From Triangularia verruculosa (taxonomy: Eukaryota > Ascomycota > Sordariomycetes > Sordariales > Podosporaceae): DNA of 64,000 nt. Under the pieces are notes generated by a model. It made no database searches. It saw nothing but the letters and a program-made list of their open reading frames with translations, and was not told where the DNA came from. Shown here one piece after another: positions 53,001 through 64,000 of the stretch. The position numbers and the translations under genes are program-made. Each line of letters begins with the position of its first letter. Position 1 is the first letter of the stretch. The stretch covers positions 62,001-126,000 of the forward strand of contig MU863885.1 of the NCBI GenBank assembly GCA_033296885.1, in the 5' to 3' direction.

Positions 53001-56000
53001 TTACCTCAACCCACCAGGCCCCTTCTCCACAACAAACCTCACCGGCCTCCTCAAAGTCTTATTCGCGACCCCCTTCGGCGGGATCACAGGTTTCATCACA
53101 GGCCCCGGTCCCAACGGTTTCACACCAGGAAGCGGCGGTGGCCCCATATTCGTCCGTATCGTGCCCCCTCTGGCAACCCTACCGCCACCGACACTCCCGT
53201 ATCCAACGCCTCCAGGTCCAATCTTCCCTCCCGGGGTATTATGTCCATTACTGCCATTTTGCAAAGACACACGAGACCCAATGACCCAAGCCTCACCGTT
53301 TGTCCCTCTTTGCCCAGTGCCAGCGCCAGCGCCAATACGCTCATCATATCCCCACCTGTCCACGCCGCCACCAATCAGCCAGCTGCCCAGATTCTTGCAC
53401 TGGCTTACATCAAGCCACTCCAGCGCCGGGCAATTCTCTAGCACATTTTCCACACCAGTACCGGTAACTCTAACACAGCCTCTCACGCTCAACCCCCGGA
53501 GTTCGGTCAGGTGGAGTGAGATGCACCCCAAACTGGCGTCGCTAACGGCACTGCCGCAAAAGGCCAGGCGAAGTTCTTTCAGGTTCGGCAAGCTAATGGA
53601 GACAACCTCGGTTGCCGTATCGGAGAGTGCGCAGCAAAAGCTCAGATCGAGGTGGGTCAGACTTTTGGCGGCGGTGACAAGAGCGATGATACTGTTGTCT
53701 GAGAGGTAAGTGCAGTCAGCCAAACAGAGGTGGGTGAGCTCGGTGAAACGGTAGGCAATCCATTGCTGGAAGCCGGCGTCGGTGATGGAGGTACAGCGAG
53801 TGAGAGACAGAGTCTCGAGGCGGTTTGACGCGTGGGCAGCCAGATGCGCCATCGAGCGGTCGGTGATATGCTTGCAGTACGAGAGGTTCAGACGGCGGAG
53901 ACGAGGGCAGCCAATCACGGTGCCCGGAGGTGGAGGTTGAGGCGTCCCTGGCTGTCCGGCCTGTTGTTGTCCTCGTTGTTGGTACTGTGATGATCGTCTG
54001 CCTTTTGCAGCCGAGCTTGAGATCACCACGTTCTTGTTGTTCTCGCGAGGTGGCGGCGGTTCAGGAACCACCCAGCCTACCACTCTTGCGAGTAGGTTGT
54101 CGCCGACCTTGCGGCAGTTGCTCCAATCCACCTCCTCAAGTCCCTTGGCATTCTCGCTCATATCAAGGATGAAACCGGCCGACACGTCCCACACGCTGCG
54201 CATCTTCCATAATTTGATGTTTTTACCGCATGTCCGATACAGCGCCTGAAAGCCCTCATCAGTAATGTGAAAACAATTGCTGATGTCGATCTTGGTGGGT
54301 CGATTGCCAATAAAGGGCGCCAAGATGTTGACCAAAGCCCAGTCAGTAACTTTCCGATTGAACGGCGCGAGGTCGATTTCGGTGCAGAGTTTTGGGCTTG
54401 TGGTCAATATCTGACGCCACTTTGTGCAGACAGCTCTTAATCGAATGAGCTCCAACAGATCAAGTTGCCGAAAAACATGAATCCAAAGATCATCCGATAA
54501 AATTGTTATCCTTTCGTCTGGCTCCGTCGCGGAACTCCGTGAGAGAGTCCTTGCGCGCTTGGCCGGTAAGGGGCAGCCATCCGGAGAAATGGGGGATAGG
54601 GGAACGGTGATGGGGGCGGCTGGCTGCACCTTCACTGGGCTAACGATGGCTGAGTTGTCTGTCTGAGGAACCGGCGGAGCCAGGGAGTTGCGACGGCGGT
54701 TACGAAGGTTTTCCATATCCACACTTAAGAATGGATCTGGATCGGATGGCCGTCTGGTGACATCCAACTCCTCGTTTGCTGGGGAACCGGGCTTTGAAGG
54801 TGTTGTGAACGTGACAATGGGCAACGCCACTTCAACAGCATCCCCAATCGTCTTCTCCTCGTCCGATAGCGCATGGCTTTCAGGGTCCGTCATATCCACA
54901 TCTTCGTCTGACGAATGATAGCGTTGCTTTGCTGTTTCTTCTACCTGCGACCTGACCTCAGGAGGGCATCTCTTCCACAGCTCCTCAAGCGCATCTCCAC
55001 CAATCATCAGACACTCTACAGCCGTGATGGACCGTACCGTGGCTGTCCTTCCCTCAGCAAGCCCCAAGCTTGCCACCTCCCCAAAATACTGCCCTTGTTT
55101 TAATCTTGGTCGCAAGAAGATGGACCCGGTGCCCTGTCCGAATGCAGGCGGGCTCAAAGGGTCGTGAATGACTTCGGCTTCGCCTCGAACGATGAAGTAG
55201 ATTTCGTTCCCAGGGCTCCCTTGGCGGACAATATCTGTGAATGGTGAATACGACTTTGGCTGAGCGCTGAGACCGAGGAAATGCAAGATATCTGGTGGCA
55301 AGTTTGAGAACAGCGGGAGCTCCTTGAGTGTCTTTCGGACATTGACATATCCGCCCCCGAGTGCACTTCCACCGACTGTTGGATCCTCAATGACGCCAGG
55401 ACTTGGTGACTTTCGTTTTTTGGTGTTGACGACAGCGCCCTCCTTGATTACACCAACTTCTCCCGTGCTAACTTCACCAGGAGCAGCTTCACGCGCCAAT
55501 GGTGTGCCGTTGGTGTCTGGAAGTCTGCTGCTGAGTCCGCTTTCTTGACGCTTCTTCTTGAGAATGGACAGCCTCTCTTGTGCCTCCTGACGAATGGCCT
55601 TTCCCATCTCCGGGTACTTGGGTAACTCTGCTTGAAGGTCTTCCTTCTTCAACACGGCCAGCATGCACTTCGTCCTTGCAATGATGGTGGCGGTCCTGGG
55701 CATGTCCATCAAGACACCAATTTCTCCAAAAAAGGCGCCGGGCTTCAACTCCGCATACACCGCCTCGCCGTCACGAGATGTGACTGCGACGACGCCGCGG
55801 ACCAACCAGTACATTGCTTTTGCCTCGTCTCCCTCGGTAAGAATATGGTCGTGGGCAGAGTGTAGCTGTAGCTTTAAATGGGAGATGATGGCGGCAAGAA
55901 AATCGTCGGGGGCAGACATGAAGAGTGGAAACGATCGGATTCGATCCACCAAGTCAAGCGGCATATCAGGAATAGTGGAAGCTGTGAGTGGCGAGGGGCG

Positions 56001-56165
56001 CACAGGCCGAGAGGGATTGGTTTCGACGTTGAACGACCTGATGACAGAAGAGACCGAATCGCGGCCCTGCTGTCCCCCCTGAGATGCCGCACCATGATGT
56101 GCATGATGATGGGCCAGGGCCCGGTAGGGCGAGGCCGGCGGAGTCGGAGCTCGATTGCGTCGCAT
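53001..56165 (-). CDS. Double cyclic-nucleotide-binding domain / F-box / LRR protein
   Basis: Predicted 1054-residue intracellular protein, one long open frame. CNB domain A spans ~75-195 with a phosphate-binding cassette FFGEIGVLMDMPRTATI. CNB domain B spans ~280-400 with YFGEVASLGLAEGRTATV. Both keep the Glu and Arg that contact the cyclic nucleotide phosphate and ribose in PKA regulatory subunits. An F-box follows at ~548-595 (LSDDLWIHVFRQLDLLELIRLRAVCTKWRQIL), then AMN1-like leucine-rich repeats to ~960 (LRRLNLSYCKHITDRSM, LTHLCLADCTYLSDNSI, LKELRLAFCG). A Gly/Pro-rich tail ends it. By family knowledge the F-box docks on Skp1 and the repeats bind substrates for SCF ubiquitin ligase. Cyclic-nucleotide control of ubiquitination is an inference from the architecture. 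Start ATG at 56165 is the first of the frame. Confidence 0.9.
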   Translation of the reverse strand: MRRNRAPTPPASPYRALAHHHAHHGAASQGGQQGRDSVSSVIRSFNVETNPSRPVRPSPLTASTIPDMPLDLVDRIRSFPLFMSAPDDFLAAIISHLKLQLHSAHDHILTEGDEAKAMYWLVRGVVAVTSRDGEAVYAELKPGAFFGEIGVLMDMPRTATIIARTKCMLAVLKKEDLQAELPKYPEMGKAIRQEAQERLSILKKKRQESGLSSRLPDTNGTPLAREAAPGEVSTGEVGVIKEGAVVNTKKRKSPSPGVIEDPTVGGSALGGGYVNVRKTLKELPLFSNLPPDILHFLGLSAQPKSYSPFTDIVRQGSPGNEIYFIVRGEAEVIHDPLSPPAFGQGTGSIFLRPRLKQGQYFGEVASLGLAEGRTATVRSITAVECLMIGGDALEELWKRCPPEVRSQVEETAKQRYHSSDEDVDMTDPESHALSDEEKTIGDAVEVALPIVTFTTPSKPGSPANEELDVTRRPSDPDPFLSVDMENLRNRRRNSLAPPVPQTDNSAIVSPVKVQPAAPITVPLSPISPDGCPLPAKRARTLSRSSATEPDERITILSDDLWIHVFRQLDLLELIRLRAVCTKWRQILTTSPKLCTEIDLAPFNRKVTDWALVNILAPFIGNRPTKIDISNCFHITDEGFQALYRTCGKNIKLWKMRSVWDVSAGFILDMSENAKGLEEVDWSNCRKVGDNLLARVVGWVVPEPPPPRENNKNVVISSSAAKGRRSSQYQQRGQQQAGQPGTPQPPPPGTVIGCPRLRRLNLSYCKHITDRSMAHLAAHASNRLETLSLTRCTSITDAGFQQWIAYRFTELTHLCLADCTYLSDNSIIALVTAAKSLTHLDLSFCCALSDTATEVVSISLPNLKELRLAFCGSAVSDASLGCISLHLTELRGLSVRGCVRVTGTGVENVLENCPALEWLDVSQCKNLGSWLIGGGVDRWGYDERIGAGAGTGQRGTNGEAWVIGSRVSLQNGSNGHNTPGGKIGPGGVGYGSVGGGRVARGGTIRTNMGPPPLPGVKPLGPGPVMKPVIPPKGVANKTLRRPVRFVVEKGPGGLR

Positions 56166-59100
56166 TACGTCTCGGGCAGAGCGGAAGGAAGCCCTCCCAG
56201 TAGCCGAAGGCGTAGTGTACCTGACGAGATTATCTGAGCTTTTCCCGAGAAGCTAACCCCAGTGTGACAAAGATATTGCGGGTAGCAATGACGACGTCTC
56301 GTTCCGCGATACCGTATATTGTAGAAGAGCCCGGCTAGATCGATATTAGGCGGGAACTGTTCATGCTATACCCAACCTACGACTGCGGCTTTCCTCGCAG
56401 ATACCCGGAGGAGTTGGGGGAACCAAGTTGTGCACTCGCTTGTCTTTCGTTTGTTGCAAATTGTCTTGGCTTGTGTGGGAGAATGGATGGCCTTATGTTG
56501 GATGAGCTGAAGGGCTTGGATAAGTAGAACAGAACAGCGCTGTTTTGCGAACATACAGGTTTCGTCGTTTGCAGGTATGTAGGAGATCAACGATTCCTAT
56601 AACAGCGCCTTGCGCCTGAAAGTGACGCCTTGTTTTCAGACACGATCAGGCGGCCCGCCAGAGTGTTATCGATCTTCAACAGAAGAAAAGCAAAAAGACT
56701 ACCTCTCTCGAACTTTAATGGCAGCGGCGAGTGGGTTCGAGATCAACGGGACTATAGCGCCACGACTTGGTCAGCGTCAATGCCTCTGCGGTGGGTTTGG
56801 CACGCCTCGACTACCGCTTACTTGATGCGGACAAGTTGAAACTCCTCAGGAGAAGTACGTGGAGATATTGCTGAACAATGTGTGGGGTATGCCCCCAAAG
56901 CTGAGAAATAGACACGGGATGGAGATCAGCCAGCGAGTCGGGATGTGTTTGGCTGAATCCTCGCTCGGTGAAGTTTTATGCTGCAGAGAGACGAGACAGG
57001 CAAGCGAGGAGGGACTAGGGACGGCTTGTTGGAGACGTTGGAGTTGTGTGTGTTCGCGGGTCAATCTTGTCTGGCTGGTCTCGGGGGTTCGGAGGGAACG
57101 CAGCGGTCTCGTCTTCAGTGCTATTCCCAATGCTTGTTGTGCTTTTCAACCTTGATGCGACGTGGCGGCAAATGTTGGCGCAAGAGATAGCCGTTGTGCT
57201 TTTGGAAAACAGAGATTATGGATTGGAGAGGCTGTTGTTGACATGGTGAGAGGTCATGGGGACCACGACAAGCAACCGAACGGCGTGGGAATGGATGCCG
57301 GTGCTAAGCACGACCTTGACAGCAGCAACAGACCACCTCAGCGTGTCTCTTGCTCGATGGAGGAAGCTGGATTGGTCTGAGGAAACCCTGGCAACGAATG
57401 GGATACAATCGGGCACTTTGGCCTCCTACAACAGGAAAGGGAGCAGAAAAATGGGTGTTGTGATGGCCAGCAGCGGTGGAGCTGGGGAAGAGAAACGCTC
57501 GTGCTCAAGCCGATTTGGGGGAGGTGCAGACAGTTGAAGCAGAAAGGAGCTCCGTTCTTGTCGCGTCAGAGCTCGACTCTGCGATTTGGGTAGGCTGCGG
57601 GCCGGGGCATCAAATGCGGGGCACGGCGCGCCAGGAGGCACGCTGCTAGCAAGCAGATGTGCCAGATGCAGACGACGCAGGCGATGCAGGGGTGGGGCAT
57701 GGCCTTTTCCTTCCTCTTTGTTATCTCTGATTCCATCAGTTGTCTGTTCTGCTACATGTGGCGCGGAATGCGGTATGGTGGCCTAACATGACCAAGACAT
57801 CGACTCCCGAGATGGACGTTGGCATTGCTTGCTGCCGCAGATCCAAAACCTACTCCCGTCGCCATGATCATTGCTTGGGATTGAGACCCCACCATGCGCG
57901 ATGTGGGCCACTTCCCAGGAGCGGAGGGGCTACGAGATTGATTTACTGTGTACGTATCGTTCAATCATAAGAATGCTCTGAGTCTAGCCTGGAACCCACT
58001 GGTTCAGCATGCTGATGAATACAGAGCGTAAACGGCCAAATGGCCGTAATTCTTCAGCGGCGCAAAGGTATGTGCAGCTGAAGGGCGCCATGCTGCACGA
58101 TGACGAGCTCGCTCTCCCAGCTCGCGTGGTTGTCGTTACCAACGGCCCGCATGTTGGTCAGGTTCCCGGTAAGGTATCCAATGTCTTAACCGAGACAGGA
58201 AGCTGTCTGCCCTCCGTTCTCTAATCTTCCCATCACGGCAGACTCAATTACTCGTCAATGTCAGCAATTCTAATTTCGTGCTGGCCTGAATCTGGTATTG
58301 GATGCCGCCCAGAAACAGGCAGGGTCCAGCGAATGCTGCGGTCACAATGACCCCATACGCTACGCATCCGGGATGACCGGCATCGCTTCTGCCGTCACCA
58401 TGCTGGCCCGTGCGGCTCCTTCGAGAAGGATTCTAGCGTTGGACTGTGCGTCGGTGCAGGGGCCAATCTCTCCGGATCTTGTCCCTTGGTGTTCTGGGCT
58501 TCTGCAGACTACCTCTGTCCTGCTGCCAGATCAGCCAGCCATATCTTCCGAGGCGAACACCTGCATTGAGGACGGTGTGTTTGACAGCATGGTTATTTCT
58601 GGGAACCCGAGCAGTTTTTCAAGCGTTCAAGCTTTCTGGCAGGAAGTCAACCAAACATTTCGTTGATGAGCACCGTGGCACGGCATGAGAGCAGAGAGCC
58701 ATTGCGGGATTGCCTCCCATAATTCAGCCAACTTTGTATCATTGTGCTGGACGGCACGAAGCCTGGAACTACCAAGCACAAATGTGGCTTGCTCGTCAAG
58801 ATCAGAGAGGAAGGTCGTCAAGTCGATAAACAGGATGTCTCATACCCTTCATCATCATCCTATTTGCGTGAGTTGGAGGCCTCACTGACCGCCACAAAAC
58901 AGTTTTTCAAGCAGATACGATTTCCAGAAATCACCCAAAACCCTCAAACTAGCTTTTACTGTCCGTAAAATCCATATCTCCATAGCAAGCATCTTATCTC
59001 CGAGTTGTGACTGAAAGCTGCCGCAGTTTCTCAAGTCATGATGCCAAGATGTGTCACAGGGTTGGGGTTATTGCAGGCCGGGCCGGATAGACGCGGGGTC

Positions 59101-59281
59101 ACTCGAAGCTTCCGGAAAGCTCGGGCCAGCTTTTGGATTTTAGCTAAGCAGAAGCCCACCTCGAAACGTCATCAACATCTTGCCTTTCGCTCTGGATAAC
59201 GCTTCGCGGTTAAAAGTCCCACAGACAACTCCCCATTTTGTCGCAGTCACCACCGAGATAGTAGCAACAACAATTCGAATA
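56166..59281. other. Long gene-free interval
   Basis: 3.1 kb between divergent genes. The first ~200 bp is the CNB/F-box promoter. Frames at 58009-58224, 58298-58666 and 58744-58968 are moderately long but share no frame, have no splice borders and carry no motif I can name; they may be decayed coding sequence. The region upstream of 59282 includes the promoter of the Bax-inhibitor-like gene. Confidence 0.45.
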
Positions 59282-60375
59282 ATGTCTTTCACACTTACGC
59301 TTCGCGCGGGGCTTGCCCCTCGTCTGGCGTCGCAGTTCGTGAAGCCCTCGACGACGATGCGCGCCTTCCATCAATCAGCCAAGCAAAACACATTCTTCAC
59401 GTCAAGGACAGCACTCAACACCAAGCACAGCTCCAGCAACATCCTCGCGAGACTCAGAGGCTCTTCCCGCGGTTATCAGCAACAGAGCGGCTATGAATAC
59501 TACGACCCAGCAGCTCGCCGCAAAGAGGCGATCCGCAAGCTCATCATCGGCGGTGCCATCTTCGGCGGCACCCTTGTCGCCGTCAACGTCATGTTCAATG
59601 GCGAATCGAGAGAAGGTGGCATGCCAAATTATGAGCGCCAATACCTCAACCAGACCTTCCTACACACCGGTCTCGGTGTCGGTATCATCGGCATGACAGC
59701 CTATCAGATGCTTCAGACCGGATTTGTCTACAGACTCATGCAGACGAACCCATGGGCTGTCGGTATCGGTGGTTTGGCGCTCAGTATTGGATCTATGATG
59801 GCTACTCGGGCTGTTGATCCTGACAAGTATGTGTTTTTCTTTTTGCATTCCTATCTTATAGGCGATAACTGCTAAACTGTTCCCCTTCCAGCTACGTTCC
59901 CAAGTATGCCTTCTGGACCCTCTTCAACGCCACCCAGGCCGCTTTCGTTGCTCCCTTGATGGTCATGGCTCCCCCCGCTCTTCTCGCCCGGGCCGGCCTC
60001 TACACCGCTGCCATGATGGGCTCCATCTCGATCGTCGGCGCCACCGCCAAGGAGAACAAGTACCTCTACCTTGGTGGTCCTCTCCTTGCCGGTGCTGCCA
60101 TTGTGGCCGTGTCCGGTTTCGCCCCTCTTGTTCTTCCCGCTACTGCCGTTCGCACCCTTGCCGTCACCGAGAACCTATGGCTCTGGGGTGGTCTGGCCGT
60201 CTTCGGTGGCTTCACTCTCTATGACGTTCAGAAGGTTCTGCACCACGCCCGCATGGCTGAGCGTGGCCTCATCAAGCGCGATCCAGTGAACGAGAGCATA
60301 AGCTTGGAGCTCGACTTCCTCAACATCTTTGTGCGCATGGTCCAGATCCTGATGATGCAGCAGAGGAGGAAGTAA
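59282..60375 (+). CDS. Mitochondrial Bax inhibitor-1 family protein (GHITM/TMBIM5-like)
   Basis: Predicted 342-residue inner-mitochondrial-membrane protein. Exons 59282-59826 and 59892-60375 flank a 65-nt intron (GTATGT ... TTCCAG, phase 2) rebuilding Asn in VDPDNYVPKYAFW. The N-terminus is a mitochondrial presequence: Arg/Ser-rich with no acids for ~50 residues, including MRAFHQSAKQ. Seven hydrophobic spans follow, with the family signature in LDFLNIFVRMVQILMM at the C-terminus and FGGFTLYDVQKVLHHAR before it. Animal TMBIM5 acts in mitochondrial Ca2+/H+ exchange and cristae maintenance; a similar ion-leak role is inferred. The upstream ATG at 59180 in the same frame adds an unlike leader, and the one at 59282 begins the presequence. 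Confidence 0.9.
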
Positions 60376-60838
60376 ACACGCCGACGTGGAGGTGGACAGG
60401 AGGGAAATGATGACGTACATCCACAGTGGACGGGGTTAAGAATCCGGCAACCTAAGATACGGGGGTGGACGGGGCGATGATTTGAGGAAACCGTAACTCT
60501 CTGCTCTCCTTGTGTGTTTTTATAAGATTCGAAATTTGGTTATCGCCCTGATTTTGTTGGAACGAAGGTCACGTCAATGGTTCAAGTGCCTGTTCATGGC
60601 CTCCAGACATGTGTTTGAAAATAGTATTATGTCACCCTCGGGAGTAAATACCCCAGGTCAAAAACATTTTAAATATTGTTAAAACATTGTCCGATGCTAA
60701 CTCCATCACTTGTATTTCGTGATATGTCTCTCGAGGTGATTTCCATCACAATGTTGTAGTGCTGTTCTGTGACCTGTTTTACCACGTCGTTTTATCCCTC
60801 AGTTCCAGTACGCCAAAACACCTCGCCGTTATCCTTTG

Positions 60839-60851
60839 TCAAAAAAAAAAA
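60839..60851. repeat. Poly-A tract between convergent 3' ends
   Basis: About 12-13 A on the + strand between the Bax-inhibitor-like and MsrA genes, in their convergent 3' flanks. Confidence 0.6.
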
Positions 60852-60900
60852 AGTATCCAAATCCAAAAACATCACAGCTTGAACAAAGTGCCGCGGATTG

Positions 60901-61621
60901 CTACTGCAAATCCGGGAAAGTTCTCAAAAAGTGACTCGGGCATTCATACCCGTCAGGGTTCTTGGTGAGATATTCCTGGTGGTAATCCTCGGCGTCCCAC
61001 CACTTTTGCGCTGGCAGGATCTCGGTGACAATCTTGCCGTTCCACCACTGCTCGTTGGCCTTCTTGGTGATTTCCCTCGCAATCTTTTCTTGCTCGGCAT
61101 CGTGGTAGAAAATGCCGGAGCGGTACTGGGTCCCGCGGTCGGGTCCTTGCTGGTTGGAGGTGGTGGGGTCGTGCATCTTGTAAAAGAAGGAGAGGAGGTC
61201 GGAGTAAGAGATTTTGGTGGGGTCGTAGACCAGGAGGGTGGCTTCGGCGTCTGATGAATCGGGCATGTTAGAAGTGGGTTTTTTTGAGGTTTTGGTTCTT
61301 AGGGGGAGGATACATACGGCCGGTATTGCCGCTGCAGACAGCCTTGTAGGAAGGATCTTCGGTGTTACCGCCGCTGTAGCCCACTCGGGCGTCGTAGAGG
61401 CCCTTGGAGCCAAAGTGCTTGCGGTAGATGTGCTCGACGCCCCAGAAGCAGCCGGCCGCGACCGTCGCGCGGGCGGCGCCCTCGGGGTATTCCTTCTGTG
61501 CGGCGGCAGAGGCGGAGGTACCCATTGTCCTGATAGTAAAGCGGATGCTTGACGACTTTGCGAGTGTGGCTTGGGAGAGGGGGGTGAAGAGCTTGGTGAG
61601 AATGAAGGGGCAGGTTGCCAT
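60901..61621 (-). CDS. msrA: Peptide methionine sulfoxide reductase A
   Basis: Predicted 217-residue MsrA, which reduces the S-epimer of methionine sulfoxide in proteins using thioredoxin. Exons 61621-61318 and 61250-60901 flank a 67-nt intron (GTATGT ... CATCAG, phase 1) rebuilding His in SGNTGHAEATLL. The catalytic motif GCFWG is present (AAGCFWGVEHIY), as are GYSGG, YDARVGY, HDPT and RGTQYRSGIFY. The first 32 residues before the second ATG (MGTSASAAAQ) are basic, hydroxylated and acid-free, so translation from 61621 may yield a mitochondrial form and from the internal ATG a cytosolic form. The yeast orthologue is MXR1. The typical C-terminal recycling Cys may be in GYECPSHF. Confidence 0.95.
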
Positions 61622-62633
61622 AGACTTTTAAAAGGACAAGACGGCGCAACAACGGAGGGGGAGATGGGATTGTGTTATAAAAGACGCAGTTGTAGCTCTC
61701 GCGATGCAATTGTTGCAATGAGAGCTGGGATGAGGGTGGACCGCGGTCCGGAAAGGGTGGAGTTCCTACGATTGCGATAGAATGGATGCAGGATTGCGAA
61801 ATGCAAGTGATTGGAGGATGACAGAGGTGGGAGAAAGAAGGGAAATATAACAAGACGGTCGGTGACTCAATGTTTCGGAAATTGTTACGAAAGAAACTAA
61901 AGTGTATAAAATTAGCTACGAGGAAATCCCAGAGGAGAGGATTGCAAGGGGTCAGTGATTCCAAAGCTCTCCCAGAGCTCTTCGCCATTGTGACGTTTGA
62001 GGTATGAGGGACCAGATCAACAAATCAGATGCGGGGCAAAAGCGGAAGCGGCGGCTGTTGAGTTCCAAATCAGTGAGGGGTGGTCACAAGAGGGTTAGGG
62101 TTGATATCGATAAGAAGTCAAAAATCAGAAGGAGTGACACTTGAATTGTTGCTGAGCGCAAGGCTGGTAACATCACAAACTCCTACAGCAAGAGGAATTC
62201 GCCTCAGTTCTACACAAGACCATGTGTCAGTTTACGGCTGCTCTGTGCGCAAACCTTACACTTTCGAACACCGAGGTCCCGGACGAAGAGCGCTGGGTAC
62301 CTGTAGATAAGGCTGTGTTGGAGTGACGTTATCAGTCTACGTGGTAGCCTAGATACCAGAATAAGGAGCATTGTGAAAGAGAAATTCGAAGAATATAATG
62401 TTTTACAAGTAGTACACCTCGTTGGGATGATTGGAAACATAGTTTGATTGTGGTGATGGAGGACGGATGGGTGGTGGTTGTTGGGAAGCCAGATGGATTG
62501 AGGCTCAAGGAGACGTGAGCAAACGGTAGCTGAGTCCTGATTGTAAGAGTTGCCGAATCTTGATATTTTCATTCGTTTCAAAGATGACAAGATGCAACAC
62601 CCTGAACGATAACAAACGTTAATATTGTAGGTA
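61622..62633. other. Gene-free interval
   Basis: 1 kb between the MsrA start and the next gene's stop. It holds the MsrA promoter, which is purine-rich on the + strand. A 207-codon minus-strand frame (61365-61988) overlaps the MsrA exon and is a shadow. Confidence 0.5.
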
Positions 62634-64000
62634 CTACACAACCTCTGTGTCCTCAGCCTTATGATCATGGTGATCTGTAACAAGATGTGCTTCGAAAGCG
62701 TGTTTCACACCGACTGGTATATCAGGAGGTATGATTAGCATTGGTCTTTGCTAAAGGGTCTCTGCACTTACAAAAATTATAATAGAGAAACTTCCCTAGA
62801 ATGGGTGCCCAGACCATGGACGCAACAACTTGTCCGTAGCTCCACCGATTCCACACCGAAATGCCCAACTCTTCTGCTATACCTCGGAGTGTCGAGGCAT
62901 GAACTGCCAGGTTCACCATAACCAAGAACTCCACAAAGCCCCAGATAACCCGGATCATTCTTCTCATCCACCACATTCGGCTTCCATTCATCCAAGCCCT
63001 CTGGCGAAGCCACAGAGAGATCCGGCTCTTCTCGCTCCTGAGCAATGTTTGATTGACAAGCAATATCGTGACCACAGGATATATATACGCCATCTTGGCA
63101 CTTTGGAGTGATCGCGGTACTAGTTGAGGGATCGAAGTCAGACAGAACGCTTGCAAGGAAGGGTTATTCCCACACTGCTGGACTTTTTGCGTGTTCCGGA
63201 GATGGTTCCAAACAGTCTCCATTGTTGGGGCAAGAATCTCAAGGTTGTCTATGACAATTGCAAGAACGCAGTTGCCAAGAGTGAGCATCAGTGTGTACCA
63301 CCTGCGGAATGTTGCGTTAGCTTCTTGACTGACTTCATAGAACACTGCCCGTCTAGGTATAGGTAGCTGAGCTCATACCATCCCATTCCGACGCGTTGAA
63401 GAACAGATTGCATCAGCAATACGGGGAGGACACTGTTAACTGCCAGGATCCGTACAAGCTGAGAGTTCATGATCGATTCACTTATCGATGACAACGTGTC
63501 CAGCGCTGCGCAAGACGACCCACAGGATGATTTGAAGGTGACGAGAGTAGCAATCTGAACTGCTGCCGTAAAGAAGGTTTGTGCCTCTTGAAATTCGACT
63601 GCAGCTGAAAGAAGAGCAGAGTTGACTGCAGACTGTCGGAAGGTTTGATGATGCTGAAGAGCACCCTCGATAGTGCCCGGATAACCCGATAAGCTACCTA
63701 CCACCAATACCGGATATGCCCAGGAGTTCAAGATATTCATCAAGCCGTATGCCACCAAGACAATGAGAGTTTGAGAAATGTGAGATAGTAGAACCTAAAA
63801 CTGCGCGTCAGCTGGTGTACTCAGGTAAGTAAGGTAGTCAGACTTGCTAAACCTTTCTGACTTACACCGGGCCCAGCAACATCAGCGTTGACTTTCACGT
63901 CAATTCCATCGCAATAATGCATCAAGATGACCTGCAACCCAGAAGGAGACCAAGAGCCGCCAAGCTCAACCCGCTGTATGTTCGACGGGCTTGCAGAACA
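62634..64000 (-). CDS. Polytopic membrane protein of unknown function, 5' end outside window
   Basis: Fungal multi-span membrane protein whose N-terminus lies beyond the right edge. Exons read inside the window: 64000-63866, 63794-63379, 63301-62772, 62713-62634. Introns of 71 nt (GTAAGT/TTTTAG, phase 0), 77 nt (GTATGA ... GCTAAC ... GCAG, phase 2) and 58 nt (GTAAGT ... GCTAATC ... CCAG, phase 1). The extracellular-looking start (IQRVELGGSWSPSGLQVIL, VNADVAGPG) is followed by spans such as LIVLVAYGLMNILNSWAYPVLVV, FFTAAVQIATLVTF, RILAVNSVLPVLLM, WYTLMLTLGNCVLAI and IRVIWGFVEFLVMVNLAV. A short charged tail ends in HLVTDHHDHKAEDTEVV. Proteins with this layout are common and poorly characterised in Sordariomycetes. 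No transporter signature is visible. Confidence 0.82.

Noticed and set aside
58009..58968. Series of plus-strand frames that might be remains of a large gene
   Set aside because: Translations have a faint resemblance to linker regions of multidomain synthases, but there is no catalytic motif, shared frame or intron support, so no assignment is made.
61365..61988. 207-codon minus-strand frame
   Set aside because: It overlaps MsrA exon 1 in the wrong phase; the GCFWG frame is clearly the real one.

Overview
The window is genomic DNA of a filamentous ascomycete, most likely a sordariomycete and plausibly in the Sordariales. The support is: GT-AG introns of about 50-82 nt with internal CTAAC/CTGAC branch-like sites; a spliced tRNA-Arg gene; a Zn(II)2Cys6 regulator; a single-frame Tc1/mariner transposase broken by stops that all fit CpA-to-TpA change (RIP-like); and fungal-restricted families (CVNH with an inserted LysM, BIM1-like GPI proteins, CNB/F-box/LRR proteins). 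Genes lie on both strands, 0.2-3 kb apart, with no operon logic. All gene models come from reading the sequence. Splice junctions were placed where donor, acceptor and reading frame agree.

Layout. 1-8.2 kb: left-truncated secreted repeat protein (-), CVNH-LysM lectin-like protein (-), a decayed beta-lactamase-like gene (+), a Kv-beta-type aldo-keto reductase (-). 9.4-25.8 kb: unknown Ser-rich protein with a frame conflict (-), atypical protein kinase (+), BIM1/X325-like copper-site GPI protein (-), unknown 639-aa protein (-), small basic protein (-), glutathione S-transferase (+), two further unknown proteins (-). 27-42.9 kb: unknown 260-aa protein (-), a divergent pair made of a His-rich GPI protein (-) and a ZIP metal transporter (+), a fungal transcription factor (-), and two unrelated Nudix hydrolases (-). 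43.5-64 kb: dead Tc1/mariner copy (-), DHA2-type MFS exporter (+), cytochrome P450 (+), tRNA-Arg(TCT), double-CNB/F-box/LRR protein (-), mitochondrial Bax-inhibitor-like protein (+), methionine sulfoxide reductase A (-), and a right-truncated polytopic membrane protein (-).

Main discovery candidate: the divergent pair at 30.7-34.7 kb. The ZIP transporter carries five extracellular copies of a ten-residue C-x2-H-x5-C module before its first membrane span. The divergently transcribed small GPI protein carries two copies of the same module plus a His/Asp run. Three of the seven modules are split by an intron at the identical residue (8 of 10) and identical phase (2), two in the transporter and one in the GPI gene, which argues for common descent of the module. 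The shared 1.48-kb intergenic region holds four copies of ACCTTGAYGG, a near match to the Zap1-type zinc-responsive element. The arrangement recalls, without sharing the same secreted protein, the PRA1-ZRT1 (Candida) and aspf2-zrfC (Aspergillus) zinc-scavenging pairs. I infer a cell-surface zinc-capture and uptake system.
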